Assembly: GCF_004682045.1 (NCBI RefSeq)
Contig: NZ_QUZT01000016.1
Span: forward strand, 42,232 to 106,231
Reading direction: 5' to 3'
Source: Pseudomonas nabeulensis
Lineage (GTDB): Bacteria; Pseudomonadota; Gammaproteobacteria; Pseudomonadales; Pseudomonadaceae
Length of the DNA: 64,000 nucleotides
In this document: one piece after another, positions 8,098 through 18,175 of the stretch
Layout of the letters: each line of letters starts with the position of its first letter
Numbering within the stretch: the first letter of the stretch is position 1
Notes under the pieces: model-generated
Told to the model about the DNA's origin: nothing
Seen by the model: the letters and a program-made list of their open reading frames with translations, nothing else
The model's database searches: none
Program-made: the position numbers and the translations under genes

Positions 8098-10800
8098 TCA
8101 TATCGTCAGGCGTGTCAATTCGACGCCGGGCTCCTGGGTCACGCTCAACTGCTCGACGATGGCGGCCTGCAAGCGCAAGCACAGCTCAGGGTCGGACAGC
8201 GGTTGGTTGTCGGCGTCGGTGATGAAGAACACGTCTTCCACCCGTTCGCCGAGGGTCGCAATCTTGGCGTTTTGCAACGACAGGTCGAACTCCAGGAAAA
8301 TCCCACCGATACGCGCCAGCAGGCCCGGACGGTCTGGTGCGCTGAGTTCCAACACCGTCACCGGGCGCTGGGCGTCGTTGGAAATGGTCACCTGGGGCGC
8401 AAACGCAAAATGCTTGAGCTGGCGCGGCACGCGACGCTGGATGATGGTCGGATAGTCATCCGGGTTGCGCAGAGCGTCGGTCAAGCCTTCGCGGATCTTT
8501 TTCACCCGCGCCGGGTTGTCACCGATGGACTCGCCCTCGGTGTCGAGCACGATGTAGGTGTCGAGGGTGAACTGGCTGCTGGAGGTGATCACGCGCGCGT
8601 CATGGATGTTCAGGTTGAGCTGGTCCATGGCCGCCACGGTCACCGCGAAGAAGTCGTGCTGGTCCGGTGCGTAGATGAAAATCTGCGTGCCGCCCTCGAA
8701 CTCGCGCTGGGTGGTTTCCTTGATCAGCACCAACGGGCCGCCATCAGCCGGTTGTTGCAGGATTGCGTCACTGTGCCAGGCCACGTCGCCGGCGGTGTGG
8801 CGCAGGAAGTAATCGTCCCCCAGTTGCGACCACAATTGCTCGACGTCGTCCGGGTCATTGCCGCCGCGCACCAGGATGTCCAGGGCCGCGCTTTGGGTGC
8901 GGCGGATCTGCTCTTCACGGTCCACCGGGTTTTCCAGGCCACGACGCAGCGCACGCTTGGTCTCGGTGTACAGCTGGCGCAACAGGCTGGCGCGCCACGA
9001 GTTCCACAGCGTCGGGTTGGTGGCGTTGATATCGGAAACGGTGAGCACGTAGAGGTAGTCGAGGCGGGTCTCATCGCCAACGATCCCGGCAAAGTCGTGG
9101 ATCACCTGCGGGTCGGACAAGTCCTTGCGCTGGGCGGTGGTCGACATCACCAGGTGGTTTTGCACCAGCCAAACGATCAGACGGCTGTCCCACACGGGCA
9201 ACTGATGGCGCTGGCAGAACGCCTCGGCGTCAACGGCTCCGACTTCCGAGTGATCGCCATGCCGGCCCTTGCCGATGTCGTGGTACAGCCCGGCCAGGTA
9301 GATCAGTTCGGGCTTGGGCAGCTTGGCCATCAGCTTACTGGCCAGCGGGAATTTCTCTGACACCTGGGTGTACTGCAACTTACGCAGGTGCTTGATCAGG
9401 TTCAGGGTGTGGGCGTCCACGGTATAGATGTGGAACAGGTCATGTTGCATCTGCCCGACGATAAAGCCGAACTCCGGCAGGTAGCGCCCGAGGATGCCGT
9501 AGCGGTTCATGCGGCGCAGGTTGCGGTGGATGCCGATCTTGCACTTGAACAGCTCGATAAACAGGCTGGTGTTGCGGATATCGTTGCGGAAATCGTCGTC
9601 GATCAAGTGACGGTTTTCTCGCAGCAGGCGGATGGTATCGGCGCGCACGCCTTTGATTTCCGGCTGCTGCGCCATCAGTACGAAGATCTCCAGCATGGCG
9701 AACGGCGTACGGCGGAACACATTGTCGTTGCGCGCCTCGATATAGCCATCGTGCAGTTGGAAACGCGCGTTGATCGGTTGCGGCGGCGCCTCGTCTTCGG
9801 GGGCCAGGATCACTTCTTCGAAGTGCTGGATGATCAGGTCGCTGAGCTGGGCAATGCTCATGACCACCCGGTAGTACTGCTGCATGAAGCTTTCGATGCT
9901 GGTCTTCGCGTCCTCGCCTTCAAACCCCAGCAGGGTGGCGATGGAGCGCTGGTGATCGAACAGCAGGCGGTCTTCGGAGCGCCCGGCAAGCATGTGCAGG
10001 GCGTAGCGGACTTTCCACAGGAACTCCTGAGAGGAGGCCAGCAGGGCGTTTTCGCTCTCCACCAGGAACCCTTCGCCAGCCAGGGCGCGCAGGTTCAGGG
10101 TGCCGTACTGGCGGCGAGCCACCCACAGGATCGTCTGGATATCCCGCAGCCCGCCGGGCGAGCCCTTGACGTTGGGTTCCAGGTTGTACTCGGTGTCGTT
10201 GTACTTGTGATGCCGGGCTTTTTGCTCGGCGCGCTTGGCCAGGAAGAAGTCCTTGCTGGGCCACATGTGCGCGGTGCTGGTGACTTCGAGCATGCGCTGG
10301 CGCAGACGCTCGGGGCCGGCGATGGTGCGGCTTTCCATCAGGTTGGTGATGACGGTGAGGTCGGCGCGGGCCTCTTCGGCGCATTCATCCACCGAACGTA
10401 CGCTCTGGCCGACTTCCAGGCCGATGTCCCACAACAGTGTGAGAAAGCGCTCGATGGAATCGCGAAAGATCTCATGATCGGCGCTGTCCAGCAGGATCAG
10501 CAGGTCGATGTCCGAGTAGGGGTGCAGTTCACCACGACCGTAGCCGCCGACCGCTACCAGAGCGATGTCGGCGTCTTCGCTCCAACTGAACTGTTCCCAG
10601 GCCTTTTGCAGGATGTTGTCGACGAACCAGGCGCGGTCCTCGATCAGCCGGCGGATCTCCCGGCCGCTACGAAAGCGCTCATCGAGCACCTCGCGGGCGT
10701 GACGGATAGCCTTCTTGAACGCGGCGATGGGGCTCGCCTTCAGGGCCAGTTCGGCCTGGAACTGGCCACGGTCGAAGAGTTCGGGATCCACCTGGGGCAT
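8098..10800 (-). CDS. glnD: [protein-PII] uridylyltransferase / uridylyl-removing enzyme
   Basis: 900-residue bifunctional nitrogen sensor that uridylylates PII when glutamine is low and removes UMP when it is high. Domains in order: nucleotidyltransferase with [19 protein letters not shown] (residues about 85-105), a helical linker, an HD domain with [20 protein letters not shown] (about 510), and two C-terminal ACT domains (from about 700 and 815; [18 protein letters not shown]). Length is standard for the family. The start at 10800 has AAGGA upstream. It lies downstream of map on the same strand (64-nt gap), as in E. coli and P. aeruginosa. Confidence 0.96.
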   Translation of the reverse strand: MPQVDPELFDRGQFQAELALKASPIAAFKKAIRHAREVLDERFRSGREIRRLIEDRAWFVDNILQKAWEQFSWSEDADIALVAVGGYGRGELHPYSDIDLLILLDSADHEIFRDSIERFLTLLWDIGLEVGQSVRSVDECAEEARADLTVITNLMESRTIAGPERLRQRMLEVTSTAHMWPSKDFFLAKRAEQKARHHKYNDTEYNLEPNVKGSPGGLRDIQTILWVARRQYGTLNLRALAGEGFLVESENALLASSQEFLWKVRYALHMLAGRSEDRLLFDHQRSIATLLGFEGEDAKTSIESFMQQYYRVVMSIAQLSDLIIQHFEEVILAPEDEAPPQPINARFQLHDGYIEARNDNVFRRTPFAMLEIFVLMAQQPEIKGVRADTIRLLRENRHLIDDDFRNDIRNTSLFIELFKCKIGIHRNLRRMNRYGILGRYLPEFGFIVGQMQHDLFHIYTVDAHTLNLIKHLRKLQYTQVSEKFPLASKLMAKLPKPELIYLAGLYHDIGKGRHGDHSEVGAVDAEAFCQRHQLPVWDSRLIVWLVQNHLVMSTTAQRKDLSDPQVIHDFAGIVGDETRLDYLYVLTVSDINATNPTLWNSWRASLLRQLYTETKRALRRGLENPVDREEQIRRTQSAALDILVRGGNDPDDVEQLWSQLGDDYFLRHTAGDVAWHSDAILQQPADGGPLVLIKETTQREFEGGTQIFIYAPDQHDFFAVTVAAMDQLNLNIHDARVITSSSQFTLDTYIVLDTEGESIGDNPARVKKIREGLTDALRNPDDYPTIIQRRVPRQLKHFAFAPQVTISNDAQRPVTVLELSAPDRPGLLARIGGIFLEFDLSLQNAKIATLGERVEDVFFITDADNQPLSDPELCLRLQAAIVEQLSVTQEPGVELTRLTI

Positions 10801-10864
10801 CGATCGGCTTTCCTTTCTATCTATTCAGTCAGTCATTACACCGTTGGGAAAACCTGTGCAGCCC

Positions 10865-11647
10865 TTACGCGGAGACGCGGGGAATCGTATCGTCGGCGCG
10901 CAGGGTGAAGATCTCGTAGCCGGTCTCGGTGACCAGCAGGGTGTGTTCCCACTGCGCCGAGAGCTTGCGGTCCTTGGTGATGGCGGTCCAGCCGTCGCCC
11001 AGCACCTTGGTGTCGGCCTTGCCCTGGTTGATCATGGGTTCGATGGTGAAGGTCATGCCTGCCTTGAGTTCCATGCCGGTGCCGGCGCGGCCGTAGTGCA
11101 GGATCTGTGGCTCTTCGTGGAACACGGTGCCAATGCCGTGGCCGCAGAATTCACGGACTACGGAGAAACCGTTCTTTTCCGCATGCTTCTGGATCACTTC
11201 ACCGATATCGCCCAGGCGGCAGCCGGGTTTTACGATTTCAATGGCCTTGTACATGCATTCCTGGGTCACCTGGGACAGGCGCTCGGCCCAGACCGGCACG
11301 TTGCCGACGTGGAACATGCGGCTGGTGTCGCCGAAGTAGCGGTCCTTGATCACGGTGACGTCGATATTCAGGGTGTCGCCGTCCTTCAACGGTTTGTCGC
11401 CTGGAATCCCGTGGCAGACCACGTGGTTGACCGAGGTGCAGATCGACTTGGGGAAACCCTTGTAGTTCAGCGGCGCGGGGATGGCGCCTTGCACGTTGAC
11501 GATATAGTCGTGGCAGATCTGGTTCAGGGTTTCGGTGGTAACGCCGGGCTTGACGTGTTCGGCGATCATTTCCAGTACGTCGGCAGCCAGTTTTCCGGCG
11601 ATGCGCATGCCGGCGATGTCTTCGGCGGTTTTCAAACTAACGGTCAT
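10865..11647 (-). CDS. map: methionine aminopeptidase, type I
   Basis: 260-residue metallopeptidase removing the initiator methionine. The five metal ligands are recognisable in NIDVTV, YFGDTSRMF, GHGIGTVFHEEP, FTIEPMI and QWEHTLLVTE. The short N-terminus without an extension marks the bacterial type Ia form. It is transcribed divergently from rpsB across a 387-nt gap, the classical arrangement. The ATG at 11647 follows a GAGAG ribosome site. Confidence 0.96.
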   Translation of the reverse strand: MTVSLKTAEDIAGMRIAGKLAADVLEMIAEHVKPGVTTETLNQICHDYIVNVQGAIPAPLNYKGFPKSICTSVNHVVCHGIPGDKPLKDGDTLNIDVTVIKDRYFGDTSRMFHVGNVPVWAERLSQVTQECMYKAIEIVKPGCRLGDIGEVIQKHAEKNGFSVVREFCGHGIGTVFHEEPQILHYGRAGTGMELKAGMTFTIEPMINQGKADTKVLGDGWTAITKDRKLSAQWEHTLLVTETGYEIFTLRADDTIPRVSA

Positions 11648-11864
11648 ACAGGCTCTCTCTAGCGCAACGCGCTGAAATCAATTCGGTTTACGGGCGTGCG
11701 ACAAAAGGTTACAGAATTCGCACAAGCCACAAAAAACGCGATTCTAACAGACGCTGGCGTCAAATCATGAGCCTCTGATGATCGCTTCTCTCTATCGGGT
11801 AGGGGCAAGTGGGCTCTATTCAAGGGCTTACACGAAAGCGGTCGACGGCAAATGTGATTGCGGG

Positions 11865-11893
11865 TTTCGTTTTCGTCGATGCTGTGGTATAAA
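11865..11893 (+). promoter_or_regulatory. probable sigma-70 promoter of rpsB-tsf
   Basis: A TATAAA -10 box (11888-11893, within TATAAAAT) lies 17 nt after a weak -35 hexamer TTTCGT (11865-11870). Transcription would start near 11900, giving a leader of about 135 nt before rpsB. The rest of the map-rpsB gap to its left (11648-11864) shows no other clear feature. Confidence 0.55.
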
Positions 11894-11899
11894 ATGCGC

Positions 11900-12034
11900 C
11901 GCTTTCCGGGGATGCCCCGCGAAGCTTAAATCCACACACGTGTCGACACGATGACCTGGGTGCCGGAGGCCTTGCTGCCGCTGGTTGGTCATTGGGATAC
12001 GTGGAGGCCAAACCCGACTTATTAAGGAACTATC
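11900..12034 (+). promoter_or_regulatory. rpsB 5' leader, candidate S2 autoregulatory RNA
   Basis: The leader holds a GC-rich hairpin (ccggggatgccccgc, about 11906-11920) and a second structured stretch before the ribosome site AAGGAAC (12024-12030). Gamma-proteobacterial rpsB leaders are known to bind S2 and control rpsB-tsf translation. The position and structured character fit, but I did not verify the consensus fold. Confidence 0.45.
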
Positions 12035-12775
12035 ATGTCCCAAGTCAACATGCGCGATATGCTGAAGGCCGGTGTGCACTTCGGTCACCAGACCCGTTAC
12101 TGGAACCCGAAAATGGGTAAGTACATTTTCGGCGCGCGTAACAAGATCCACATCATCAACCTTGAAAAAACCCTGCCAATGTTCAACGAAGCTCTGACTT
12201 TCGTAGAGCGTCTGGCCCAGGGCAAAAACAAGATCCTGTTCGTCGGCACCAAGCGTTCCGCTGGCAAGATCGTTGCTGAAGAAGCAGCACGTTGCGGTTC
12301 GCCGTACGTCGATCACCGCTGGTTGGGCGGCATGCTGACCAACTTCAAAACCATCCGTGCTTCCATCAAGCGTCTGCGTGACCTTGAAGTGCAAGCCGAA
12401 GACGGTACTTTCGCCAAGCTGACCAAGAAAGAAGCGCTGATGCGCTCCCGTGACCTGGAAAAGCTCGATCGTTCCCTGGGTGGTATCAAGGACATGGGCG
12501 GTCTGCCTGACGCACTGTTCGTTATCGACGTTGATCACGAGCGCATCGCGATCACCGAAGCCAACAAGCTGGGCATCCCGGTTATCGGCGTAGTCGATAC
12601 CAACAGCAGCCCGGAAGGCGTTGACTACATCATCCCAGGCAACGATGACGCAATCCGCGCTATCCAGCTGTACATGGGTTCGATGGCTGACGCTGTAATC
12701 CGTGGTCGCAACAATGTTGGCGGCGGCACTGTAGAGTTCGCTGCTGAAGAAGCGCCGGTCGCTGCAGCTGAGTAA
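12035..12775 (+). CDS. rpsB: 30S ribosomal protein S2
   Basis: 246 residues, standard length. The N-terminus [27 protein letters not shown] and the [17 protein letters not shown] and [15 protein letters not shown] blocks are diagnostic. It binds late in 30S assembly near the head/platform. A ribosome site AAGGAAC precedes the ATG. It is first in an rpsB-tsf unit with a strong hairpin in the gap to tsf. Confidence 0.99.
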   Translation: MSQVNMRDMLKAGVHFGHQTRYWNPKMGKYIFGARNKIHIINLEKTLPMFNEALTFVERLAQGKNKILFVGTKRSAGKIVAEEAARCGSPYVDHRWLGGMLTNFKTIRASIKRLRDLEVQAEDGTFAKLTKKEALMRSRDLEKLDRSLGGIKDMGGLPDALFVIDVDHERIAITEANKLGIPVIGVVDTNSSPEGVDYIIPGNDDAIRAIQLYMGSMADAVIRGRNNVGGGTVEFAAEEAPVAAAE

Positions 12776-12801
12776 TTGACGCCCTGGCGTTGACTCAGTA
12801 A

Positions 12802-12830
12802 GCAAAAAGGGGGCTTGGCCCCCTTTTTGC
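12802..12830 (+). terminator. intrinsic terminator/attenuator between rpsB and tsf
   Basis: A perfect 13-bp stem (gcaaaaagggggc with its complement) closes on a 3-nt loop and has a T5 run inside the descending arm. It lies 27 nt after the rpsB stop. It would end most transcripts there and make tsf expression a fraction of rpsB unless tsf has its own promoter. Confidence 0.85.
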
Positions 12831-12978
12831 CACCTCGAAAACCGTTTGTCGGCTCCCACTTGTGGCGGCGCAACCTAGCGCTTGTAACGTGCAGCAGTCT
12901 ACAAAGGTGATTCGGGAAGAATTGATCGCCCGTTTGATCGGGTGGAATGGTTGAAAACCTATCCAAGAGGATTTTGAA

Positions 12979-13842
12979 ATGGCAGAGATTACTGCAGCGT
13001 TGGTTAAAGAACTGCGTGAGCGTACCGGCGAAGGCATGATGGATTGCAAAAAGGCCTTGACCAAGGCCGGCGGCGACATCGAAAAAGCCATCGACGACAT
13101 GCGTGCTTCCGGCGCCATCAAGGCTGCCAAGAAAGCAGGCAACGTAGCTGCCGAAGGCGCTATCGCTCTGAAGGAAGACGGTAAATCCGCAGTGCTGCTG
13201 GAAGTGAACTCGCAGACTGACTTCCTGGCCCTGCAAGACGACTTCAAGGCATTCGTTGCCGAGAGCGTTGAAAAAGCATTCGCCGAGAAGCTGACCACTG
13301 TTGAGCCTCTGATCGAAGCGCAAGAAGCTGCTCGCCTGGTACTGGTCGGCAAGGTTGGCGAAAACGTCAACATCCGTCGCCTGGTTCGCGTTGAAGGTGA
13401 TGTGGTTGGTGGTTACCTGCACGGCAACAAAATCGGTGTAGCGGTTGTTCTGAAAGGCGGCGACGTTGAGCTGGCCAAAGACATCGCTATGCACGTTGCT
13501 GCAAGCAACCCTGAGTTCCTGCTGCCTTCGGAAGTGTCTGCCGAAGCGATCGAGCGTGAAAAAGCTGTGTTCCTGCAGCTGAACGAAGAGAAAATCAAAG
13601 GCAAGCCAGAAAACATTGTTGAGAACATGGTCAAAGGCCGTATCAGCAAGTTCCTGGCTGAAGCAAGCCTGGTTGAGCAGGCGTTCGTCAAGAACCCTGA
13701 AATCAAGGTTGGCGAACTGGCCAAGAAAGCCGGTGCTGAAATCGTTTCCTTCACTTACTTCAAAGTAGGCGAAGGCATCGAGAAGCCGGTCGACAACTTC
13801 GCTGAAGAAGTTGCTGCCCAGCTGGCTGCCGCCAAGCAATAA
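12979..13842 (+). CDS. tsf: translation elongation factor Ts
   Basis: 287-residue guanine-nucleotide exchange factor for EF-Tu. The N-terminal UBA-like region (ALVKELRERTGEGMMDCKKAL) and the EF-Tu-contacting NSQTDFLALQDDF motif are present. It follows rpsB by 203 nt, longer than in many species, with an attenuator hairpin in the gap. The ATG is preceded by AGAGGA. Confidence 0.98.
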   Translation: MAEITAALVKELRERTGEGMMDCKKALTKAGGDIEKAIDDMRASGAIKAAKKAGNVAAEGAIALKEDGKSAVLLEVNSQTDFLALQDDFKAFVAESVEKAFAEKLTTVEPLIEAQEAARLVLVGKVGENVNIRRLVRVEGDVVGGYLHGNKIGVAVVLKGGDVELAKDIAMHVAASNPEFLLPSEVSAEAIEREKAVFLQLNEEKIKGKPENIVENMVKGRISKFLAEASLVEQAFVKNPEIKVGELAKKAGAEIVSFTYFKVGEGIEKPVDNFAEEVAAQLAAAKQ

Positions 13843-13864
13843 GACAGTTTTCAACTGTCGCCCG

Positions 13865-13899
13865 AAAGAGGCTGCCCGCTCACGCGCGCAGCCTCTTTT
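13865..13899 (+). terminator. intrinsic terminator after tsf
   Basis: An 11-bp stem (aaagaggctgc pairing with gcagcctcttt, 12-nt loop) followed by a short T-run lies 22 nt past the tsf stop. The remaining 150 nt before pyrH probably contain its promoter, but no hexamer pair stands out. Confidence 0.8.
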
Positions 13900-14053
13900 C
13901 AAATGGGAAGGCCGATTTTATTTGGTTTCCCTTCGGAACTGGCTTACAAAGCCGTGTTCCGATGGCGCTGTAGCAGCGTCCAGCTAGAGTGAACGCAAGC
14001 CGTAAACGGTTCGCCAAGAATTTTTAAAAAATACGCCGCAGGAGAGATTCGCA

Positions 14054-14797
14054 ATGGCTCAGCAGGGCAGTGGTTATCAGGCTCGCTATAAACGCATTCT
14101 ACTCAAGCTTAGCGGCGAGGCCCTGATGGGCTCGGAAGAGTTCGGGATCGATCCCAAGGTGCTCGACCGCATGGCGCTGGAAGTCGGCCAATTGGTCGGT
14201 ATCGGCGTGCAAGTCGGCCTGGTGATCGGCGGCGGCAACCTGTTCCGTGGTGCCGCCCTAAGCGCAGCCGGCATGGATCGCGTTACCGGCGATCACATGG
14301 GCATGCTGGCCACTGTGATGAACGGCCTGGCCATGCGCGACGCCCTGGAGCGCGCCAATATCTCGGCTATCGTGATGTCGGCTATTTCCATGGTCGGTGT
14401 GACCGATCACTATGATCGTCGCAAAGCCATGCGTCACCTCAACTCCAAGGAAGTGGTGATCTTTGCCGCCGGTACGGGTAACCCGTTCTTCACCACCGAT
14501 TCGGCTGCGTGCCTGCGTGCCATCGAAATCGATGCCGACGTGGTGCTCAAAGCCACCAAGGTCGACGGTGTGTACACTGCAGACCCATTCAAAGACCCGC
14601 ATGCCGAGAAGTTCGATCATCTGACCTACGATGAAGTGCTGGATCGCAAGCTGGGCGTGATGGACCTGACGGCTATTTGCCTGTGCCGCGACCACAAGAT
14701 GCCGCTGCGCGTATTTAACATGAACAAGCCCGGCGCCCTGCTGAATATCGTACACGGCGGCGCAGAAGGGACTCTGATCGAGGAAGGCCAACAATGA
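14054..14797 (+). CDS. pyrH: UMP kinase
   Basis: 247-residue amino-acid-kinase-fold enzyme phosphorylating UMP to UDP, hexameric in bacteria and allosterically controlled by GTP/UTP. Visible are [45 protein letters not shown] and a C-terminal [17 protein letters not shown]. It is first in the run pyrH-frr-uppS-cdsA-dxr; its stop overlaps frr by 4 nt (ATGA). Ribosome site AGGAGAG. Confidence 0.97.
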   Translation: MAQQGSGYQARYKRILLKLSGEALMGSEEFGIDPKVLDRMALEVGQLVGIGVQVGLVIGGGNLFRGAALSAAGMDRVTGDHMGMLATVMNGLAMRDALERANISAIVMSAISMVGVTDHYDRRKAMRHLNSKEVVIFAAGTGNPFFTTDSAACLRAIEIDADVVLKATKVDGVYTADPFKDPHAEKFDHLTYDEVLDRKLGVMDLTAICLCRDHKMPLRVFNMNKPGALLNIVHGGAEGTLIEEGQQ

Positions 14798-15351
14798 TCA
14801 ACGAAATCAAGAAAGACGCCCAGGCGCGTATGCAGAAATCCCTGGAATCCCTGAGCCACGCATTCGGTCAGATCCGCACCGGCAAGGCTCACCCGAGCAT
14901 CCTGGGCAGCGTGATGGTGCCTTACTACGGTTCCGATACGCCTATCAGCAGCGTCGCCAACATCACCGTCAAAGACTCGCGCACCCTGCAAGTCGTCGCG
15001 TTTGAACGCAACATGCTGGGTGCCGTCGACAAGGCCATTCAGAGCGCTGGTCTGAACCTCAATCCGACCAACCTGGGCGAGTTGCTGCTGATCTCCATGC
15101 CTGCCCTGACCGAAGAAACCCGCAAGGGCTTCACCAAGCAGGCGCGCAGTGCTGCCGAAGACGCTCGTGTTGCCGTGCGCAACATTCGCCGCGATGCCTT
15201 GGGTGACCTGAAGAAACTGGTCAAGGACAAGGAAATCAGCGAAGACGAAGAGCGTCGTGCCGTCGCTGATATCGACAAACTGACCAAAGATGCCGAGGCT
15301 CAGATCACCAAGGCCACGGACGAAAAAGAAAAGGACCTGATGGCCGTATAA
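14794..15351 (+). CDS. frr: ribosome recycling factor
   Basis: 185 residues, exact family length. It splits post-termination ribosomes together with EF-G. The N-terminal [30 protein letters not shown] and the charged C-terminal three-helix segment with [21 protein letters not shown] are typical. The start overlaps pyrH by 4 nt. Confidence 0.98.
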   Translation: MINEIKKDAQARMQKSLESLSHAFGQIRTGKAHPSILGSVMVPYYGSDTPISSVANITVKDSRTLQVVAFERNMLGAVDKAIQSAGLNLNPTNLGELLLISMPALTEETRKGFTKQARSAAEDARVAVRNIRRDALGDLKKLVKDKEISEDEERRAVADIDKLTKDAEAQITKATDEKEKDLMAV

Positions 15352-15368
15352 GGGGTCAGGACGCCTTC

Positions 15369-16124
15369 ATGGAAAAGACCAAGCAGACTGTACCCTCTGT
15401 GGTGCCGCGCCATGTCGCGATCATCATGGATGGGAATAATCGCTGGGCGAAGAAACGCTTTATGCCGGGTGTTGCCGGGCATAAAGCGGGTGTCGATGCG
15501 GTGCGGGCCGTGATTGAGGTGTGTGCCGAGGCCGGGGTCGAAGTGTTGACCTTGTTCGCCTTCTCCAGTGAGAACTGGCAGCGGCCGGCCGAAGAAGTCA
15601 GCGCCCTGATGGACCTGTTCTTCAAGGCGTTGCGTCGTGAGGCCAAGCGCCTCAACGACAACAACATCAGCCTGCGCATCATCGGTGATCGCTCGCGCTT
15701 TCATCCGGAATTGCAGGCGGCCATGCGTGAAGCCGAGGCCATTACGGCTGGCGCCAACCGTTTTGTGCTGCAAATCGCCGCCAACTACGGCGGCCAGTGG
15801 GATATCGCCCAGGCTGCGCAGCGCCTGGCTCGCGAAGTGCAGGCCGGTCATCTGCGTCCGGACGACATCACCCCGGAGTTGTTGCAGACCTGCCTGGTGA
15901 CGGGCGACCTGCCGTTGCCGGACTTGTGCATCCGCACCGGTGGCGAACACCGCATCAGCAACTTCCTCCTGTGGCAATTGGCCTATACCGAGTTGTACTT
16001 CTCCGACCTGTTCTGGCCGGACTTCAAACACGATGCCATGCGCAATGCGCTGGCCGATTTCGCTTCCCGTCAGCGTCGTTTCGGTAAAACGAGCGAGCAG
16101 ATCGAAGCTGGAGCCCGGGTTTAA
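15369..16124 (+). CDS. uppS: undecaprenyl diphosphate synthase
   Basis: 251-residue cis-prenyltransferase making the C55 carrier for peptidoglycan and O-antigen. The conserved HVAIIMDGNNRWAK block holds the catalytic Asp at residue 21. SFSSENW-type substrate contacts appear as FAFSSENWQRP, and the C-terminal RTGGEHRISNFLLWQLAYTEL is diagnostic. It lies 17 nt after frr, and its stop codon directly abuts the cdsA ATG. Confidence 0.97.
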   Translation: MEKTKQTVPSVVPRHVAIIMDGNNRWAKKRFMPGVAGHKAGVDAVRAVIEVCAEAGVEVLTLFAFSSENWQRPAEEVSALMDLFFKALRREAKRLNDNNISLRIIGDRSRFHPELQAAMREAEAITAGANRFVLQIAANYGGQWDIAQAAQRLAREVQAGHLRPDDITPELLQTCLVTGDLPLPDLCIRTGGEHRISNFLLWQLAYTELYFSDLFWPDFKHDAMRNALADFASRQRRFGKTSEQIEAGARV

Positions 16125-16934
16125 ATGCTTAAACAACGAATCATCACAGCACTGATCCTATTGCCGATCGCCTTGTGTGGGTTTTTCCTGCTCGATGGTT
16201 CCGGTTTTGCGCTGTTTATTGGCCTGGTCGTCACCTTGGGCGCCTGGGAATGGGCGCGGCTGGCGGGTTTCAATGCGCAGTTGCCGCGTGTGGTGTATGC
16301 CGCCGTGGTCGCAGTGCTGTTGTTCCTCATGTATACCCTGTCGAGCATTGTCGTGCCTTGGGTGTTGGGGGCGGCGGTGTTGTGGTGGGCGCTGGCGACC
16401 TTCCTGGTGCTGACCTTCCCGCGCACCAGTGGCCATTGGTCCAGTGTTGCCAGCAAATTGGTGATTGGTTTATTGATCCTGCTGCCTGCCTGGCAAGGGC
16501 TGGTGGAGATCAAGAACACGCCGATGGGCAACTGGCTGATCCTGGCGGTCATGGTGTTGGTGTGGGGCGCGGATATCGGTGCTTACTTCTCCGGTCGGGC
16601 CTTCGGCAAGCGCAAGCTGGCGCCGGCCGTCAGCCCGGGCAAGAGCTGGGAAGGCGTGTATGGCGGGCTGGCGTTGACGCTGCTGATCACGCTGGTCGTT
16701 GGCATTGTGCGTGAGTGGTCCGTGATGCAGATTTTCCTGGCCTTGCTGGGGACCGCCATCGTCGTGTTTATCTCGGTGGTGGGTGACCTCACTGAAAGCA
16801 TGTTCAAGCGCCAGGCTGGGATCAAGGACAGCAGTAACCTGCTGCCGGGTCATGGGGGTGTGCTGGACCGCATCGATAGCCTGACCGCCGCGATCCCGAT
16901 CTTCGCCGTGCTGTTGTGGATGACCGCTTCGTGA
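16125..16934 (+). CDS. cdsA: phosphatidate cytidylyltransferase
   Basis: 269-residue integral membrane enzyme forming CDP-diacylglycerol from CTP and phosphatidate. About eight hydrophobic segments are seen. The CDS signature is at the C-terminus: [21 protein letters not shown] followed by VLDRIDSL. Upstream, [18 protein letters not shown] is also conserved. There is no gap after uppS and the stop overlaps the dxr GTG start, so expression is likely coupled. Confidence 0.96.
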   Translation: MLKQRIITALILLPIALCGFFLLDGSGFALFIGLVVTLGAWEWARLAGFNAQLPRVVYAAVVAVLLFLMYTLSSIVVPWVLGAAVLWWALATFLVLTFPRTSGHWSSVASKLVIGLLILLPAWQGLVEIKNTPMGNWLILAVMVLVWGADIGAYFSGRAFGKRKLAPAVSPGKSWEGVYGGLALTLLITLVVGIVREWSVMQIFLALLGTAIVVFISVVGDLTESMFKRQAGIKDSSNLLPGHGGVLDRIDSLTAAIPIFAVLLWMTAS

Positions 16935-18121
16935 GCCGTCTGCAGCAAGTGACGGTGCTGGGTGCAACCGGCTCGGTAGGGTTGAGCGCCCTGGACGTGA
17001 TTGCTCGCCATCCCGACCGTTATCAGGTCTTCGCCTTGACCGGTTTTACCCGTTTGGCTGAGCTGCTGGCCCTGTGTGTCCGCCATGCGCCGCGCTTTGC
17101 GGTTGTACCTGAGGCCGCAGCAGCGCGTGGCTTGCAGGATGACCTGCGGGCTGCCGGGCTCGCCACTCGGGTGCTGGTGGGGGAGGAGGGGCTTTGCCAG
17201 GTTTCGGCGGATGCCGAAGTGGATACCGTTGTGGCTGCCATTGTGGGCGCTGCTGGCCTGCGTCCGACCTTGGCGGCCGTGGATGCTGGCAAGAAGATCC
17301 TGCTGGCTAACAAAGAAGCGCTGGTCATGTCTGGCGCGCTCTTTATGCAGGCGGTGCGCAAAAGCGGCGCCGTACTGTTGCCCCTCGACAGCGAGCACAA
17401 CGCAATTTTCCAGTGCATGCCCGGCGACTATGCTCGCGGCCTGAGCCAGGTCGGTGTGCGGCGTATCCTGCTGACCGCCTCCGGCGGCCCGTTCCGCCAG
17501 ACGCCATTGGCTGAGTTAGAGCATGTTTCGCCTGACCAGGCGTGTGCCCATCCGAACTGGTCCATGGGGCGCAAGATCTCCGTGGACTCGGCGAGCATGA
17601 TGAACAAGGGCCTGGAACTGATCGAGGCGTGCTGGTTGTTCGATGCGCGCCCTGACCAGGTCGAGGTGGTGATCCACCCGCAAAGTGTGATTCATTCCCT
17701 GGTCGACTATGTGGACGGCTCGGTGTTGGCCCAATTGGGCAATCCCGACATGCGCACACCCATTGCCAATGCCCTGGCGTGGCCGGAGCGTATTGATTCC
17801 GGCGTGGCGCCATTGGACCTGTTCGCGGTTGCCCGCCTGGATTTCGAAGCGCCGGACGAGCAGCGCTTTCCTTGCCTGCGCCTGGCGCGGCAAGTGGCGC
17901 AAGCGGGTGACAGTGCGCCGGCGATGCTGAATGCGGCCAATGAAGTGGCGGTGGCGGCGTTTCTCGACGGACGCATCCGTTTTCCGCAGATCGCGAGTAT
18001 CATCGAGGACGTTTTGCAGCGTGAGCCCGTCGTGGCGGTGGATGAGCTTGCGGCGGTGTTTGAGGCAGATAGCAAGGCTCGAGCCCTGGCCGAGCAATGG
18101 TTGGGCCGCAACGCGCGTTAG
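16931..18121 (+). CDS. dxr: 1-deoxy-D-xylulose 5-phosphate reductoisomerase
   Basis: 396-residue NADPH enzyme of the MEP isoprenoid pathway. The NADPH-binding [17 protein letters not shown] is at the N-terminus. [22 protein letters not shown] and the [11 protein letters not shown] / [18 protein letters not shown] metal/substrate segments follow. I chose the GTG at 16931 (overlapping the cdsA TGA as GTGA) over an in-frame GTG 5 codons earlier, because [14 protein letters not shown] matches the usual N-terminus. Confidence 0.96.
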   Translation: MSRLQQVTVLGATGSVGLSALDVIARHPDRYQVFALTGFTRLAELLALCVRHAPRFAVVPEAAAARGLQDDLRAAGLATRVLVGEEGLCQVSADAEVDTVVAAIVGAAGLRPTLAAVDAGKKILLANKEALVMSGALFMQAVRKSGAVLLPLDSEHNAIFQCMPGDYARGLSQVGVRRILLTASGGPFRQTPLAELEHVSPDQACAHPNWSMGRKISVDSASMMNKGLELIEACWLFDARPDQVEVVIHPQSVIHSLVDYVDGSVLAQLGNPDMRTPIANALAWPERIDSGVAPLDLFAVARLDFEAPDEQRFPCLRLARQVAQAGDSAPAMLNAANEVAVAAFLDGRIRFPQIASIIEDVLQREPVVAVDELAAVFEADSKARALAEQWLGRNAR

Positions 18122-18175
18122 TCTGCAGGTGCGTTTGAACCTGGCGGGCACTGGATTGGAATGCGGAGAAATTAG

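Noticed and set aside
9388..10908. 506-codon plus-strand frame opposite glnD
   Set aside because: Shadow of glnD; low-complexity Val/Gln/Asp-rich translation without any recognisable domain.
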